Assembly (NCBI GenBank): GCA_018713325.1
Contig: DVFJ01000021.1
Coordinates: 1 to 63,259 of the forward strand
Reading direction: 5' to 3'
Source of the DNA: Candidatus Onthenecus intestinigallinarum
GTDB taxonomy: Bacteria; Bacillota; Clostridia; Christensenellales; Aristaeellaceae
DNA length: 63,259 nt
Position 1 is the first letter of the stretch. Each line of letters begins with the position of its first letter. Of this stretch, positions 53,323 through 61,738 are shown piece by piece. The position numbers and the translations under genes were made by a program. The notes under the pieces are model-generated. The model had not been told where the DNA came from. It saw only the letters and a program-made list of their open reading frames with translations, and made no database searches.

Positions 53323-54104
53323 AAAAGCTGCTTTGCATCGTGATGACGCTGTTGCTGCTGTGTACGGCGCTGCCGGGCCTGGCTGCGCCTGAGGCGTCCA
53401 AGCCCGCGCCGGACGCGCCCCAGGCGGAACCCGGGCAGGAACCAGCGCCCGCGCAGGATGGCTCCCTGACCGTGACGGGCAGCGCGGCGATCACCGCCGC
53501 GCCGGACCGGGCGAGCATCTCCGTGGGCGTCAATGAGACGGCGGCGGAGGTCTCGCAGGCGCAGACGACCGCCAACGCGAAGGTGAACGCCATCGTGGAG
53601 GCCGTGAAGGCGCTGGGCGTGGAGGAGAGCAAGATCAGCACGAGCAATTACTCGATCTTCCCGCAGACGGAGTACGACGCCGATACCGGGCGCTCGGTGC
53701 TCGTGGGCTATCAGGTGTCCAACACGGTCACGATCAACCTGGAGGACTTCTCCCTGCTGGATCGGGTGATCGACGAGGCGGTCGCCGCGGGCGCAAACGA
53801 GATGTACGGCATCACGTTCGACGTGAGCACGCGCAGCGAGCTGTACCGTCAGGCGCTGGAGCAGGCCGTGCAGGCGGCCGCGGACAAGGCGCAGCTGATG
53901 GCGGCTGCTGCGGGCATGGAGATCGCCTCCATTGAGGAGATTCGCGAGGTGGGCGGCATCAGCGTCAGCTCCGGGCGGGGCGCGTACATGAACGCGACGG
54001 ACGCCGTGGCCATGGCGGAGGAGGCGGGCGCAACCGCCATCCAGGGCGGCGAGCTGAGCGTGAGCGCGCAGGTCGAGCTGGTCTACCGCGTGCAGGCAAG
54101 ATGA
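53319..54104 (+). CDS. SIMPL (DUF541) domain secreted protein
   Basis: A 261-residue exported protein. The signal peptide is MKKLLCIVMTLLLLCTALPG; a Pro/Ala spacer to residue 50 follows. Then a full SIMPL domain: LTVTGSAAITAAPDRASISVGV, KVNAIVEAVKALGVEESKIS, SIFPQTEYD, GYQVSNTVTI and AQVELVYRV at the end. SIMPL proteins form oligomeric outer assemblies and are linked to oxidative or envelope stress, though their activity is not settled. It overlaps the anti-sigma gene by four bases, so it is probably part of, or a target of, the ECF regulon. Confidence 0.9.
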   Translation: MKKLLCIVMTLLLLCTALPGLAAPEASKPAPDAPQAEPGQEPAPAQDGSLTVTGSAAITAAPDRASISVGVNETAAEVSQAQTTANAKVNAIVEAVKALGVEESKISTSNYSIFPQTEYDADTGRSVLVGYQVSNTVTINLEDFSLLDRVIDEAVAAGANEMYGITFDVSTRSELYRQALEQAVQAAADKAQLMAAAAGMEIASIEEIREVGGISVSSGRGAYMNATDAVAMAEEAGATAIQGGELSVSAQVELVYRVQAR

Positions 54105-54114
54105 TGTAAACGAA

Positions 54115-54152
54115 GCGTGCCGGACGGGTTTCCGTCCGGCACGCGTTTTTTT
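54115..54152 (+). terminator. Terminator of the sigma/anti-sigma/SIMPL operon
   Basis: A perfect 13-bp stem (54115-54127 with 54132-54144), 4-nt loop and seven T residues at 54146-54152. Confidence 0.93.
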
Positions 54153-55575
54153 AGTTGTCCATCGTGGCCGTGCGGCGGATGATGCGGTCCTCCACCCAGT
54201 GGTCCCGATAGTAGGAATTGGCCTCGAACGTGTCGTTGATCCGGCGCATCTTGTCCCACATCGCCTCGCGCAGGGATGCCTTGAGCTTCTCATAGCCGGG
54301 CTCCTTGGACAGGTCGCGCAGCTGCAGGGGATCCTCCACGTGGTCGAAGAGCAGCTCCTGCCCGTCGCCGCGGTAGACGGCGTAGGTGTAGCGCTTGGTG
54401 CGGTAGGCGCGCCACTCGTAGCCGTCGCCCCAGGCGGCGGTCGGGCCGCAGCACATCATCAGCGCGCCGTCCTCGCTGGCGCGCCGCGCGCTGAACAGGA
54501 AGCCGCTCAGGTCGTTGCCCTCCACGGTCTGCGGGATGGGCAGATCCAGCATCGACAGCAGCGTGGGCATGATGTCCACCGTGTTCAGGCACACGTCGCA
54601 CGTGCCGCCGGCCTGCAGCCGGCCGGGCCAGCGCATGAGGAAGGGCACGCGCACGGCCTCCTCGTAGAAGATGTTCTTCGCCCGCCGTCCGTGCGCGCCG
54701 AAGCACTCGCCGTGGTCGGATGTGAAGATGACGATCGTATCCTCCGCCAGGCCCAGCTCGTCCACCGCGCGCATCAGGCGGCCAATGTTGTCGTCCAGGT
54801 TGGCGACCATCGCGTGGTAGCAGCGCATCCAACTGGTCAACTCTTCGCGCTCCGCGTCCGACAGGCACGCCCATTTGTCCGCGTGCGGGTCATTCTGCGG
54901 CAGATAGTTGTCCGGCAGCTCGAACGTCATATCCTTCACGCGCTCCAGGTATTCGGCGGGCACGTTGTCGGGCGTCCAGGGATCGTGCGGCGTACCGATG
55001 GAGAGGAAGAGCGAGAAGGGTTGGTTCCCGGCGGCGAGACGGCGCAGCTGGCCGATGGCCATGTCGGTGACGCAGTCGGGCTCATAGCCGTCGTGGTAGA
55101 TCTTCTCGGGCGTGTCCAGGTGATAGTAGGCATGCGGCGCATAGTACTCGTGGTGGAAGCCGTAGTGCGCGAAGAAGCCGTCGAATCCGAGCCGGTCCGG
55201 GCCCTTGGGCACGAACGAGTTCTTCGGGTCATAGTGGTTGCCCAACTCATTGGCGTACAGATGCCACTTGCCGATGTAGGCCGTCTCATAGCCGCCCTCG
55301 TCCAGCACGTGCGCGATGCAGCGGTGGTTGGGGCTGATGCGGATCTCGTTGATGACCATGCCGGTCGAGGTCGTGTACTTGCCCGTGAACAGCGACGCGC
55401 GGAAGGGCGCGCACACGGGGTGGCCGGAGACCGCGTTGCACAGGTCCAGGCTCTGCGCGCGCAGCGCGTCGATGTGGGGCGTGAGGCCGGGCCGCCCGCC
55501 CGTGTAGCCGACGGAGGCGTAGCGCAGCTGATCGGCAAACACGAAGAGCAGGTTGGGCCGCTTGGGGGTGGGCAT
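54151..55575 (-). CDS. Sulfatase family hydrolase
   Basis: A 474-residue type I sulfatase-like enzyme, cytoplasmic since it lacks a signal peptide. It opens with RPNLLFVFADQLRYASVGYT, containing metal-binding Asp (usual D-D-x-R-x reduced to A-D-Q-L-R). The formylglycine site is HPVCAPFRASLFTGKYTTST (C-A-P-F-R, where C-x-P-S-R is commonest). Other landmarks are IGKWHLYANELG, TPHDPWTPDN and the metal site FTSDHGECFGAHGR. It would remove sulfate from a small sugar or other ester taken up by the cell; a phosphonate or phosphoester role is possible. A maturase gene is not adjacent. It follows the ABC exporter on the same strand, after a terminator. Confidence 0.88.
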   Translation of the reverse strand: MPTPKRPNLLFVFADQLRYASVGYTGGRPGLTPHIDALRAQSLDLCNAVSGHPVCAPFRASLFTGKYTTSTGMVINEIRISPNHRCIAHVLDEGGYETAYIGKWHLYANELGNHYDPKNSFVPKGPDRLGFDGFFAHYGFHHEYYAPHAYYHLDTPEKIYHDGYEPDCVTDMAIGQLRRLAAGNQPFSLFLSIGTPHDPWTPDNVPAEYLERVKDMTFELPDNYLPQNDPHADKWACLSDAEREELTSWMRCYHAMVANLDDNIGRLMRAVDELGLAEDTIVIFTSDHGECFGAHGRRAKNIFYEEAVRVPFLMRWPGRLQAGGTCDVCLNTVDIMPTLLSMLDLPIPQTVEGNDLSGFLFSARRASEDGALMMCCGPTAAWGDGYEWRAYRTKRYTYAVYRGDGQELLFDHVEDPLQLRDLSKEPGYEKLKASLREAMWDKMRRINDTFEANSYYRDHWVEDRIIRRTATMDN

Positions 55576-55688
55576 GGGCAGGACCGTCCTTTCTTCCGTC
55601 CGCTTTGTGCGGATGGAGGCGGCGCATGCGCGCCGTTCGTCTTGCTGTAACATTCGTTTCTGCGGCGCGAATTCCTGCTCCATGGCGC

Positions 55689-55718
55689 AAAAAAGCCCCG
55701 GCGCGCGAGGCGTCGGGA
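55689..55718 (-). terminator. Terminator of the MarR/ABC exporter operon
   Basis: A 9-bp stem with one G-U and one end mismatch (55696-55704 with 55710-55718). On the minus strand six T residues follow. Confidence 0.65.
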
Positions 55719-55731
55719 CCTTCGGGGGGCA

Positions 55732-57636
55732 TCAGTCCAGCTCAAACTTGCCGGTATAGAGCTGGTAGTAGCGGCCGCGCTGGGCGATCAGCTGATCGTG
55801 CGTGCCGCGCTCGATGATGCGGCCCTGGTCGAGCACCATGATCGCATCGGAGTTGCGCACGGTGGACAGGCGGTGCGCGATGACGAAGACCGTGCGGCCC
55901 TTCATCAGGCGGTCCATGCCCTCCTGCACGATGCGCTCGGTGCGCGTGTCGATGGAGCTGGTCGCCTCGTCCAGGATGAGCACGGGCGGGTTGGCCACGG
56001 CCGCGCGCGCGATGGCCAGCAGCTGGCGCTGGCCCTGGGAGAGGTTGGCGCCGTCGCCGGTGAGCATGGTGTCGTAGCCCTGTGGCAGGTGCTCGATGAA
56101 GAACGCCGCGCCCGCCAGCTCGGCCGCCGCGCGGACCTCCTCGTCTGTGGCGTCCAGCCGGCCGTAGCGGATGTTGTCGGCGACCGTGCCGGTGAACAGA
56201 TGCGTGTCCTGCAGCACCATGCCCAGCGAGCGGCGCAGGTCGGGCTTTTTGATCTTGGTGATGTTGATGCCGTCGTAGCGGATCTTGCCGTCGGCGATGT
56301 CGTAGAAGCGGTTGAGCAGGTTGGTGATCGTCGTCTTGCCCGCGCCAGTTGCGCCGACAAAGGCGATCTTCTGGCCGGGACGCGCGTAGAGCTGGATGTC
56401 GTGCAGCACGATCTTGTCCGGGTTGTAGCCAAAGTCCACGCCATCGAGCACGATGTCGCCGCGCTGCTCGACATAGGTGGTCGTGCCATCGGCCTTGTGG
56501 AAGTGCTTCCAGGCCCACATGCCCGTGCGGTGGTCGGCCTCGCGGATGTCGCCATTTGCATCGCGCTCGGCGTTGACGAGCTCGACATAGCCCTCGTCCT
56601 CCTCGGACGGGGCGTCCATCATGCGGAAGACGCGGTCTGCGCCGGCCAGCGCCATGACGACGGAGTTGAGCTGCTGGCTGATCTGGGAGATCGGCTGCAC
56701 GAAGCTGCGGTTGAACTGCAGGAACGCGGCCAGGCCGCCCAGCGTGAAGCCGCCTACGCCGAAGATGGCCAGCACCGAGCCCGCGATGGCCGTGACGACG
56801 TAGCTGATGTGGCCCAGGTTGTTATTGATCGGGCCGAGGATGTTCGCATAGCGGTTGGCATTATCCGCGCTCTGGTAGAGCGCATCGTTGAGCTGGTTGA
56901 ACCGCTCGATGCTCGCCTCCTCATGGCAGAACACCTTGACGACCTTCTGGCCCTCCATCATTTCCTCGATGTAGCCGTTGACCGCGCCGAGGTTGCGCTG
57001 CTGCTCGATGAAGTAGCTGCCGGACTTGCCCGTGACGGCGCGGGTCACGCGGATCATCAGCGCGACCATCGCGAGCATGATCAGCGTGAGGGGGATGTTC
57101 AGCGCGATCATGGAGACGAACACGCTGACGACGGTGATCGCGGAGGAGACGAGCTGCGGCAGGCTCTGGCTGATCAGCTGGCGCAGCGTGTCGATGTCGT
57201 TGGTGTACACGGACATGATGTCGCCGTGCGCATGCGTGTCGAAGTAGCGGATGGGGAGGCTCTCCATGTGGCGGAACAGGTCCTCGCGGATGGAGCGCAT
57301 GGTGCCCTGGGTCACGGAGATCATGATGCGGCTGTAGCCGTAGGTGGCCGCCGCGCCCAGGTAGTACACGCAGGCCATCAGCAGCAGCGCGCGCAGCAGC
57401 GGCGCGAAGTTGGGCGAGGCCTCGTGCAGGAACGGGGTGATATAGCTGTCGATGAGCGTCTTGAGAAAGAGATTTCCAATGACGTTGGCCAGCGTGCTGG
57501 CGACGATGAGCAGCAGCACGAACAGGCAGTGGAATTTATAGTGCCCCAGGATCACGGAGAACAGGCGCCGGAGGATAACGCCGGGGTTTTCCACCTTCGG
57601 CCGCGGTCCATGCGGCCCTCTGCGATTGCCCATCAT
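55732..57636 (-). CDS. ABC exporter subunit B (canonical ATP site)
   Basis: A 634-residue half-transporter: six-helix export domain (residues about 30-340) and nucleotide-binding domain (about 390-634). Walker A is GATGAGKTTITNLL, the signature LSQGQRQLLAIARA (Gln for the second Gly), Walker B LILDEATSSID with the catalytic Glu, and the switch His in VIAHRLSTV. Together with the upstream gene it forms a heterodimeric multidrug-type exporter like LmrCD or BmrCD. In such pairs this subunit supplies the catalytic Glu. It overlaps the partner gene by four bases (ATGA). A 45-residue acidic insertion precedes the ATPase domain. Confidence 0.9.
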   Translation of the reverse strand: MMGNRRGPHGPRPKVENPGVILRRLFSVILGHYKFHCLFVLLLIVASTLANVIGNLFLKTLIDSYITPFLHEASPNFAPLLRALLLMACVYYLGAAATYGYSRIMISVTQGTMRSIREDLFRHMESLPIRYFDTHAHGDIMSVYTNDIDTLRQLISQSLPQLVSSAITVVSVFVSMIALNIPLTLIMLAMVALMIRVTRAVTGKSGSYFIEQQRNLGAVNGYIEEMMEGQKVVKVFCHEEASIERFNQLNDALYQSADNANRYANILGPINNNLGHISYVVTAIAGSVLAIFGVGGFTLGGLAAFLQFNRSFVQPISQISQQLNSVVMALAGADRVFRMMDAPSEEDEGYVELVNAERDANGDIREADHRTGMWAWKHFHKADGTTTYVEQRGDIVLDGVDFGYNPDKIVLHDIQLYARPGQKIAFVGATGAGKTTITNLLNRFYDIADGKIRYDGINITKIKKPDLRRSLGMVLQDTHLFTGTVADNIRYGRLDATDEEVRAAAELAGAAFFIEHLPQGYDTMLTGDGANLSQGQRQLLAIARAAVANPPVLILDEATSSIDTRTERIVQEGMDRLMKGRTVFVIAHRLSTVRNSDAIMVLDQGRIIERGTHDQLIAQRGRYYQLYTGKFELD

Positions 57637-59405
57637 TGCGCGTCGCCTCCCTTCTGCGCCTCTTCGGTCTCATCGGCCTGGCCGGCCTCGATGCCCTTCA
57701 TCTGTTGTTCGTAGATGTCGCGGTAGATCTCGCTCTCCCGCATGAGCTGCTCGTGCGGGCCCATGTTTTCGATGCGGCCGTTGTTGAGCACGATGATCGT
57801 ATCCGCATCCATGACGGAGGCGATGCGCTGGGCGATGATGAACTTCGTCGTGCCCGGCAGCTCCGTGCGCAGCGCCTGGCGGATCAGCGCGTCGGTGCGC
57901 GTGTCGACGGCGCTGGTTGAGTCGTCCAGGATCAGGATCTTGGGCTTGCACAGCAGCGCGCGCGCGATGCACAGGCGCTGTTTCTGACCACCGGAGACGT
58001 TCGTGCCGCCCTGCTCGATGTAGGTGTCATACTTGTCCGGGAAGGTCTGGATGAACTCATCCGCCTGCGCCAGGCGGCACACGCGCTCGATCTGCTCGTC
58101 CGTGGCATTTTTGTCGCCCCAGCGCAGGTTCTCCCTGATCGTGCCCGAGAAGAGCACGTTCTTCTGCAGCACCATGGCCACCTGGCTGCGCAGCGTCTCC
58201 AGGTCATACTTGCGCACATCCAGCCCGCCCACGCGCACCGCACCGGCGCTCACGTCGTACAGGCGCGGGATCAGCTGCACCAGGGAGGATTTTGCGCTGC
58301 CCGTGCCGCCCAGGATGCCGACCGTCGCGCCGGAGGGCACGGAAAAACTCAGGTCGTCGAAGATAGGCTTGCCATCCTCGCTGTAGGCGAAGCGCACGTG
58401 GTCAAACGCAACGGAGCCGTCGGGCACCTCGCGCACCGGCTGCTCGCCGTTGGTCAGGTTGGAGCGCTCGTTGAGCACTTCGGCTACGCGGTCGCCGGAG
58501 GCACGGGACATGGCGATCATGACAAAGATCATCGAGACCATCATCAGGCTCATGAGGATGTTCATCGTGTAGGTGAACAGGCTCATCAGCTGGCCGGTCG
58601 TCAGCGTGCCGCCGACGATCATGTGCGCGCCCAGCCAGGAGATCAGCAGGATGCACGTGTAGACCGTGAACTGCATCAGTGGCGCGTTGAGCACCAGCAG
58701 GCGCTCGGCCGCGACGGACAGGTCGTACACGTCGCCGCACGCGCGATCGAACTTGTCGACCTCGTGCTGCTCGCGCACATAGGCCTTGACCACGCGGATG
58801 GCGCTCACGTTCTCCTGTACGCTGGCGTTGAGCGCGTCGTACTTCTTGAACATCTGGCGGAAGAGCGAGTGCGTACGCCCGATCAGGAAGTACAGGCACA
58901 GCGCCAGGAAGATGATCGCTACCACATAGACCATGGACAGGCTCGGGCTGATGCGCACGACCATCACGAACGCCAGGATCATCGTGATCGGCGCGCGGAA
59001 GCACATGCGCAGGATCATCTGGTAGGTGTTTTGCAGGTTCGTCACGTCCGTCGTCATGCGGGTGACCAGGCCTGCCGTCGAGTATTTGTCGATGTTCTGA
59101 AACGAGAATGTCTGGATGTTTTCATACATGCTCTTGCGCAGATTGCGCGCAAAGCCTGCGCTGGCCTTGGCCGCGTAGCGGCCCGCCAGCACGCCGAACA
59201 GCAGCGACAGGCCCGCCATCACGGCCATGATACAGCCCAGAATGCACACGTAGCGCACGTCGCCCTTGTTGACGCCGTTGTCGATCAGCGCGGCCATGAG
59301 CGTGGGGATCAGGATCTCCATGAGCACCTCGAGCACCATGAACACCGGCGTGATGACCGAAGCGCGCTTGTACTCCTTGACCTGTGCCAGAAGCGTTTTG
59401 ACCAT
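57633..59405 (-). CDS. ABC exporter subunit A (degenerate ATP site)
   Basis: A 590-residue half-transporter: export domain at residues about 15-310 and nucleotide-binding domain at about 340-570. Walker A reads GGTGSAKSSLVQLI (Ala replaces a usual Gly), the signature is intact (NVSGGQKQRLCIARALL), but Walker B is LILDDSTSAVD with Asp where the catalytic Glu belongs, and the switch is IIAQRIASV (Gln for His). This is the usual split of heterodimeric exporters, not decay. ATG 59405 has GGAGGT five or so bases upstream. It lies 61 bp after the MarR gene and is controlled with it. Confidence 0.9.
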   Translation of the reverse strand: MVKTLLAQVKEYKRASVITPVFMVLEVLMEILIPTLMAALIDNGVNKGDVRYVCILGCIMAVMAGLSLLFGVLAGRYAAKASAGFARNLRKSMYENIQTFSFQNIDKYSTAGLVTRMTTDVTNLQNTYQMILRMCFRAPITMILAFVMVVRISPSLSMVYVVAIIFLALCLYFLIGRTHSLFRQMFKKYDALNASVQENVSAIRVVKAYVREQHEVDKFDRACGDVYDLSVAAERLLVLNAPLMQFTVYTCILLISWLGAHMIVGGTLTTGQLMSLFTYTMNILMSLMMVSMIFVMIAMSRASGDRVAEVLNERSNLTNGEQPVREVPDGSVAFDHVRFAYSEDGKPIFDDLSFSVPSGATVGILGGTGSAKSSLVQLIPRLYDVSAGAVRVGGLDVRKYDLETLRSQVAMVLQKNVLFSGTIRENLRWGDKNATDEQIERVCRLAQADEFIQTFPDKYDTYIEQGGTNVSGGQKQRLCIARALLCKPKILILDDSTSAVDTRTDALIRQALRTELPGTTKFIIAQRIASVMDADTIIVLNNGRIENMGPHEQLMRESEIYRDIYEQQMKGIEAGQADETEEAQKGGDAQ

Positions 59406-59466
59406 AGTTACCTCCTCCGATGCGCGGCAGACCGCGCCCTGCATTTTGCCATGAATGCCAATGAAG

Positions 59467-59898
59467 TCATTCGTCCTGCATGTTGCTCAGCATGACGCCC
59501 AGCAGGCGCAGCAGCGTCTCACGCTCTGCGCCGCTCAGCCCGTGCAGCAGCACCTCCTCCTGCTCGTCCAGATAGCGCAGCATCCCTTCGTGTATCGCGC
59601 GGCTCTTGTCGGTCAGTCGCAGCTCCTTGCGCCGCCCGTCCGTCGCGCTGGGAAGCGTCTGTACGAACCCCTTCTCCGCCAGGCGTTTGACCAGGCCCGT
59701 CACCGTCGGCCCCTGCAGGCGCAGCCGGTGTTCCAGGTCCGCCGGATACACCGTTTCGTCCTCGTGGCGCGCGAGATAGCCCAGCACATCACACTGCGCC
59801 TTGGTCAGGCCGAGCGCTTCGATGTTGCGGTTGAGCCTGCGCGCAAATGCGTGATGCAGCATCTTGAGCATCAGGCTGACGCGGGTCGTCTCTGCCAT
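59467..59898 (-). CDS. MarR family transcriptional regulator
   Basis: A 143-residue winged-helix regulator. Landmarks: LKMLHHAFARRLNRNIEALG (dimerisation helix), LTKAQCDVLGYLARHEDETV, the recognition region in LQGPTVTGLVKRLAEKGFV, and the wing ATDGRRKELRLTDKSR. It is the first gene of the operon with the ABC exporter and most likely represses it, released by a drug or metabolite. A palindrome sits between the -35 and -10 of its promoter. ATG 59898 has AAGGAG seven bases upstream. Confidence 0.93.
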   Translation of the reverse strand: MAETTRVSLMLKMLHHAFARRLNRNIEALGLTKAQCDVLGYLARHEDETVYPADLEHRLRLQGPTVTGLVKRLAEKGFVQTLPSATDGRRKELRLTDKSRAIHEGMLRYLDEQEEVLLHGLSGAERETLLRLLGVMLSNMQDE

Positions 59899-59924
59899 GA
59901 GCACATCTCCTTGTGGCGGACAGA

Positions 59925-59953
59925 TAATTAGCACGCTAAGTAATTTAGCACAA
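59925..59953 (-). promoter_or_regulatory. Promoter and MarR operator of the exporter operon
   Basis: On the minus strand TTGTGC (59953-59948), 17 bp spacer, TAATTA (59930-59925) with an extended TG. The palindrome TTAGCACGCTAA (59928-59939) lies between them, and a second TTAGCAC half-site is at 59945-59951, as expected for self-repression by the MarR protein. Confidence 0.72.
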
Positions 59954-60040
59954 AGCCCGCGCCGCGTCAAGGGGAAAGACGGGGGATCTCAAAGAGTTCA
60001 CAATTGCGCCACAACCATGTGTCGGGCCCAAAAAGCAGCC

Positions 60041-60069
60041 TTGTAAAGAACAGGATTTTGTGATACACT
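60041..60069 (+). promoter_or_regulatory. Sigma-A promoter of the Sel1-repeat gene
   Basis: TTGTAA at 60041-60046, 17 bp spacer, TACACT at 60064-60069 with an extended TG at 60061-60062. Confidence 0.72.
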
Positions 60070-60128
60070 GATGCCAGCACGGAAGAACGTACAGACGCCA
60101 TAATCAATTAGAAATGGGAGGAAACAGG

Positions 60129-60974
60129 ATGAAAAGACGGATGTGTGCTTGGACGCTGATCTTGGCGATGCTCCTGCCCGTATGCGGCGCGTCGGAGGCG
60201 CTGCCGCCCAGCAGCGCGATGAAGCTGCTTGGAGGCGAAATGACTGACGTGCCGGCAGACGAAACGGAGCTGGCGGAGGAGCAGCTCAGCGCGGAGGAGA
60301 TGTTTGATCTGGGCGTGGCCTATGATTTCGCCGAGGGAGAAGACCGCGACATGGAGCAGGCGATCTACTGGTATGAGCAGGCGGCGGCATTGGGCGACGT
60401 GCGGGCCATGTTCAACCTGGGCGTGACGTACGATCAGGGGGACGGCGTGCCCGTGGACGCCGAGCAGGCGATCTACTGGTACGAGCAGGCGGCAGCGCTG
60501 GAGTATGACAAGGCGATGATGAACCTGGCGCTGATCTATGACCAGGCCGAATATGTGGACCGCGACATGGAACAGGCGATCTACTGGTACGAGCAGGCGG
60601 CGATGCTGGGCAATGTCGACGCGATGTTCAACCTGGCGCTGACGTATGACCTGGCCGACGGCGTCGAGCGCGACATGGAGCAGGCGATCCACTGGTACGA
60701 GCAGGCGGCGGCGCTGGGCAATGCCGACGCGATGTTCAACCTGGGCGTGACGTACGACATCGGCGACGGCGTGGAGATGGACGACGAGCAGGCCGTGGCG
60801 TGGTATGAGCAGGCGGCCGAGGCGGGCAGCGACAAGGCGATGTTCAACCTGGGCATCATGTACTACAACGGCGAGGGCGTCGAGGCGGACGAGGACATGG
60901 CCGTCGCGTGGCTGGAGCGGGCCTTGGAGGCGGGCTACGAGGACGCGCAGGAGGTGCTCGACAGCATCCGCTGA
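60129..60974 (+). CDS. Secreted Sel1-repeat protein
   Basis: A 281-residue exported protein. The signal peptide is MKRRMCAWTLILAMLLPVCG. From residue 55 to the end there are six Sel1 (SLR/TPR-like) repeats of 36 residues: each has A-M-F-N-L-G/A-x-x-Y-D-x-x-D/E-G-V, then D-x-E-Q-A-I-Y/H-W-Y-E-Q-A-A. Repeats differ mainly at surface positions. Such superhelices bind other proteins; the partner is unknown. The protein is very acidic. GGGAGG lies upstream of ATG 60129. It is a single-gene unit closed by a terminator. Confidence 0.9.
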   Translation: MKRRMCAWTLILAMLLPVCGASEALPPSSAMKLLGGEMTDVPADETELAEEQLSAEEMFDLGVAYDFAEGEDRDMEQAIYWYEQAAALGDVRAMFNLGVTYDQGDGVPVDAEQAIYWYEQAAALEYDKAMMNLALIYDQAEYVDRDMEQAIYWYEQAAMLGNVDAMFNLALTYDLADGVERDMEQAIHWYEQAAALGNADAMFNLGVTYDIGDGVEMDDEQAVAWYEQAAEAGSDKAMFNLGIMYYNGEGVEADEDMAVAWLERALEAGYEDAQEVLDSIR

Positions 60975-60990
60975 GCCGCAAGATAGAATT

Positions 60991-61023
60991 AAAATCCCCC
61001 GGCGCAATGGCCGGGGGATTTTT
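60991..61023. terminator. Bidirectional terminator
   Basis: A 10-bp stem (60993-61002 with 61111-equivalent right arm at 61011-61020) flanked by A and T runs, so it works for the Sel1 gene and for the convergent secreted-protein gene. Confidence 0.85.
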
Positions 61024-61046
61024 GCTGTGGTTTTCTTCTCAGCCGG

Positions 61047-61616
61047 TCACATTGAGGCCTCTGAAATGGTCAGGGTTTCCAGGAGCCAGACGGCCTCTTC
61101 CGGTATTTCGTCCGTCATGCTTCCCTCCGGTAAGATGTAGGAGAACTGATAGCTGTATCCGGTATCTGTGCGCACAAGAAAGCCATAGTCATAGGGAAAC
61201 GTTTCATTTGTATAGACAATGTAGGCACGTTCCCCTATCGGGACATCCTCGTAAAGGATGAACCCGTTGCTGCTGTCATATAGCTTGCTCAGAAAGAGGT
61301 CCTGATCTTTTTGACGCTGCAAAGTACTGAATACGGAAAACTGAATCCCGGCCTCTTCGTTGATAAAGGTATATCTATAGGGATAGCTTTCCCGTTCTGT
61401 GCGTTCAACAGGCTGATACTGATACCCCTCCGGAATCCGTAACGTCAGAAATCCGCCGTCAACCTCCAGGCTGACGTCATAGCCGGCATAGGCAGGCGCG
61501 CTATCCTCAGCAGCCGCCCCTTGATCAGCCCCCATACTTGCAGCCAGAGCTGGTTGCAGGCTCAAAACGGTCAGGATCAGCGCCATCAGGCAGCCCAGAG
61601 AACGAAACTTTTTCAT
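61047..61616 (-). CDS. Secreted protein of unknown function (189 residues)
   Basis: The signal peptide is MKKFRSLGCLMALILTVLSL, with cleavage near PALAAS. A short Ala/Asp/Glu segment is followed by a domain of about 150 residues with many aromatic positions (YDVSLEVDGGFLTLRIPEGY, YPYRYTFINEEAGIQFSVFS, GYSYQFSYILPEG). I do not recognise the family; the layout resembles small DUF-type domains that follow a signal in clostridial surface proteins. AAAGGAGG lies seven bases before ATG 61616. The coding sequence is less GC-rich than the core genes. Confidence 0.72.
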   Translation of the reverse strand: MKKFRSLGCLMALILTVLSLQPALAASMGADQGAAAEDSAPAYAGYDVSLEVDGGFLTLRIPEGYQYQPVERTERESYPYRYTFINEEAGIQFSVFSTLQRQKDQDLFLSKLYDSSNGFILYEDVPIGERAYIVYTNETFPYDYGFLVRTDTGYSYQFSYILPEGSMTDEIPEEAVWLLETLTISEASM

Positions 61617-61738
61617 GCAATGGCCTCCTTTTCATGGGGCGTTGGCAACTGGCGCCCGAAAACGGAACGCAGCCCGGTTTCTCGAAAGCGCAGGATGGGC
61701 CGTTGAAAACGCTCGGGCCCGGGCGCCGCGTCGAGGCG

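Noticed and set aside
57633-59405. ABC subunit A as a decayed pseudogene because of altered Walker A and B residues
   Set aside because: The same substitutions occur in functional heterodimeric exporters, and the frame is intact and coupled to a canonical partner.
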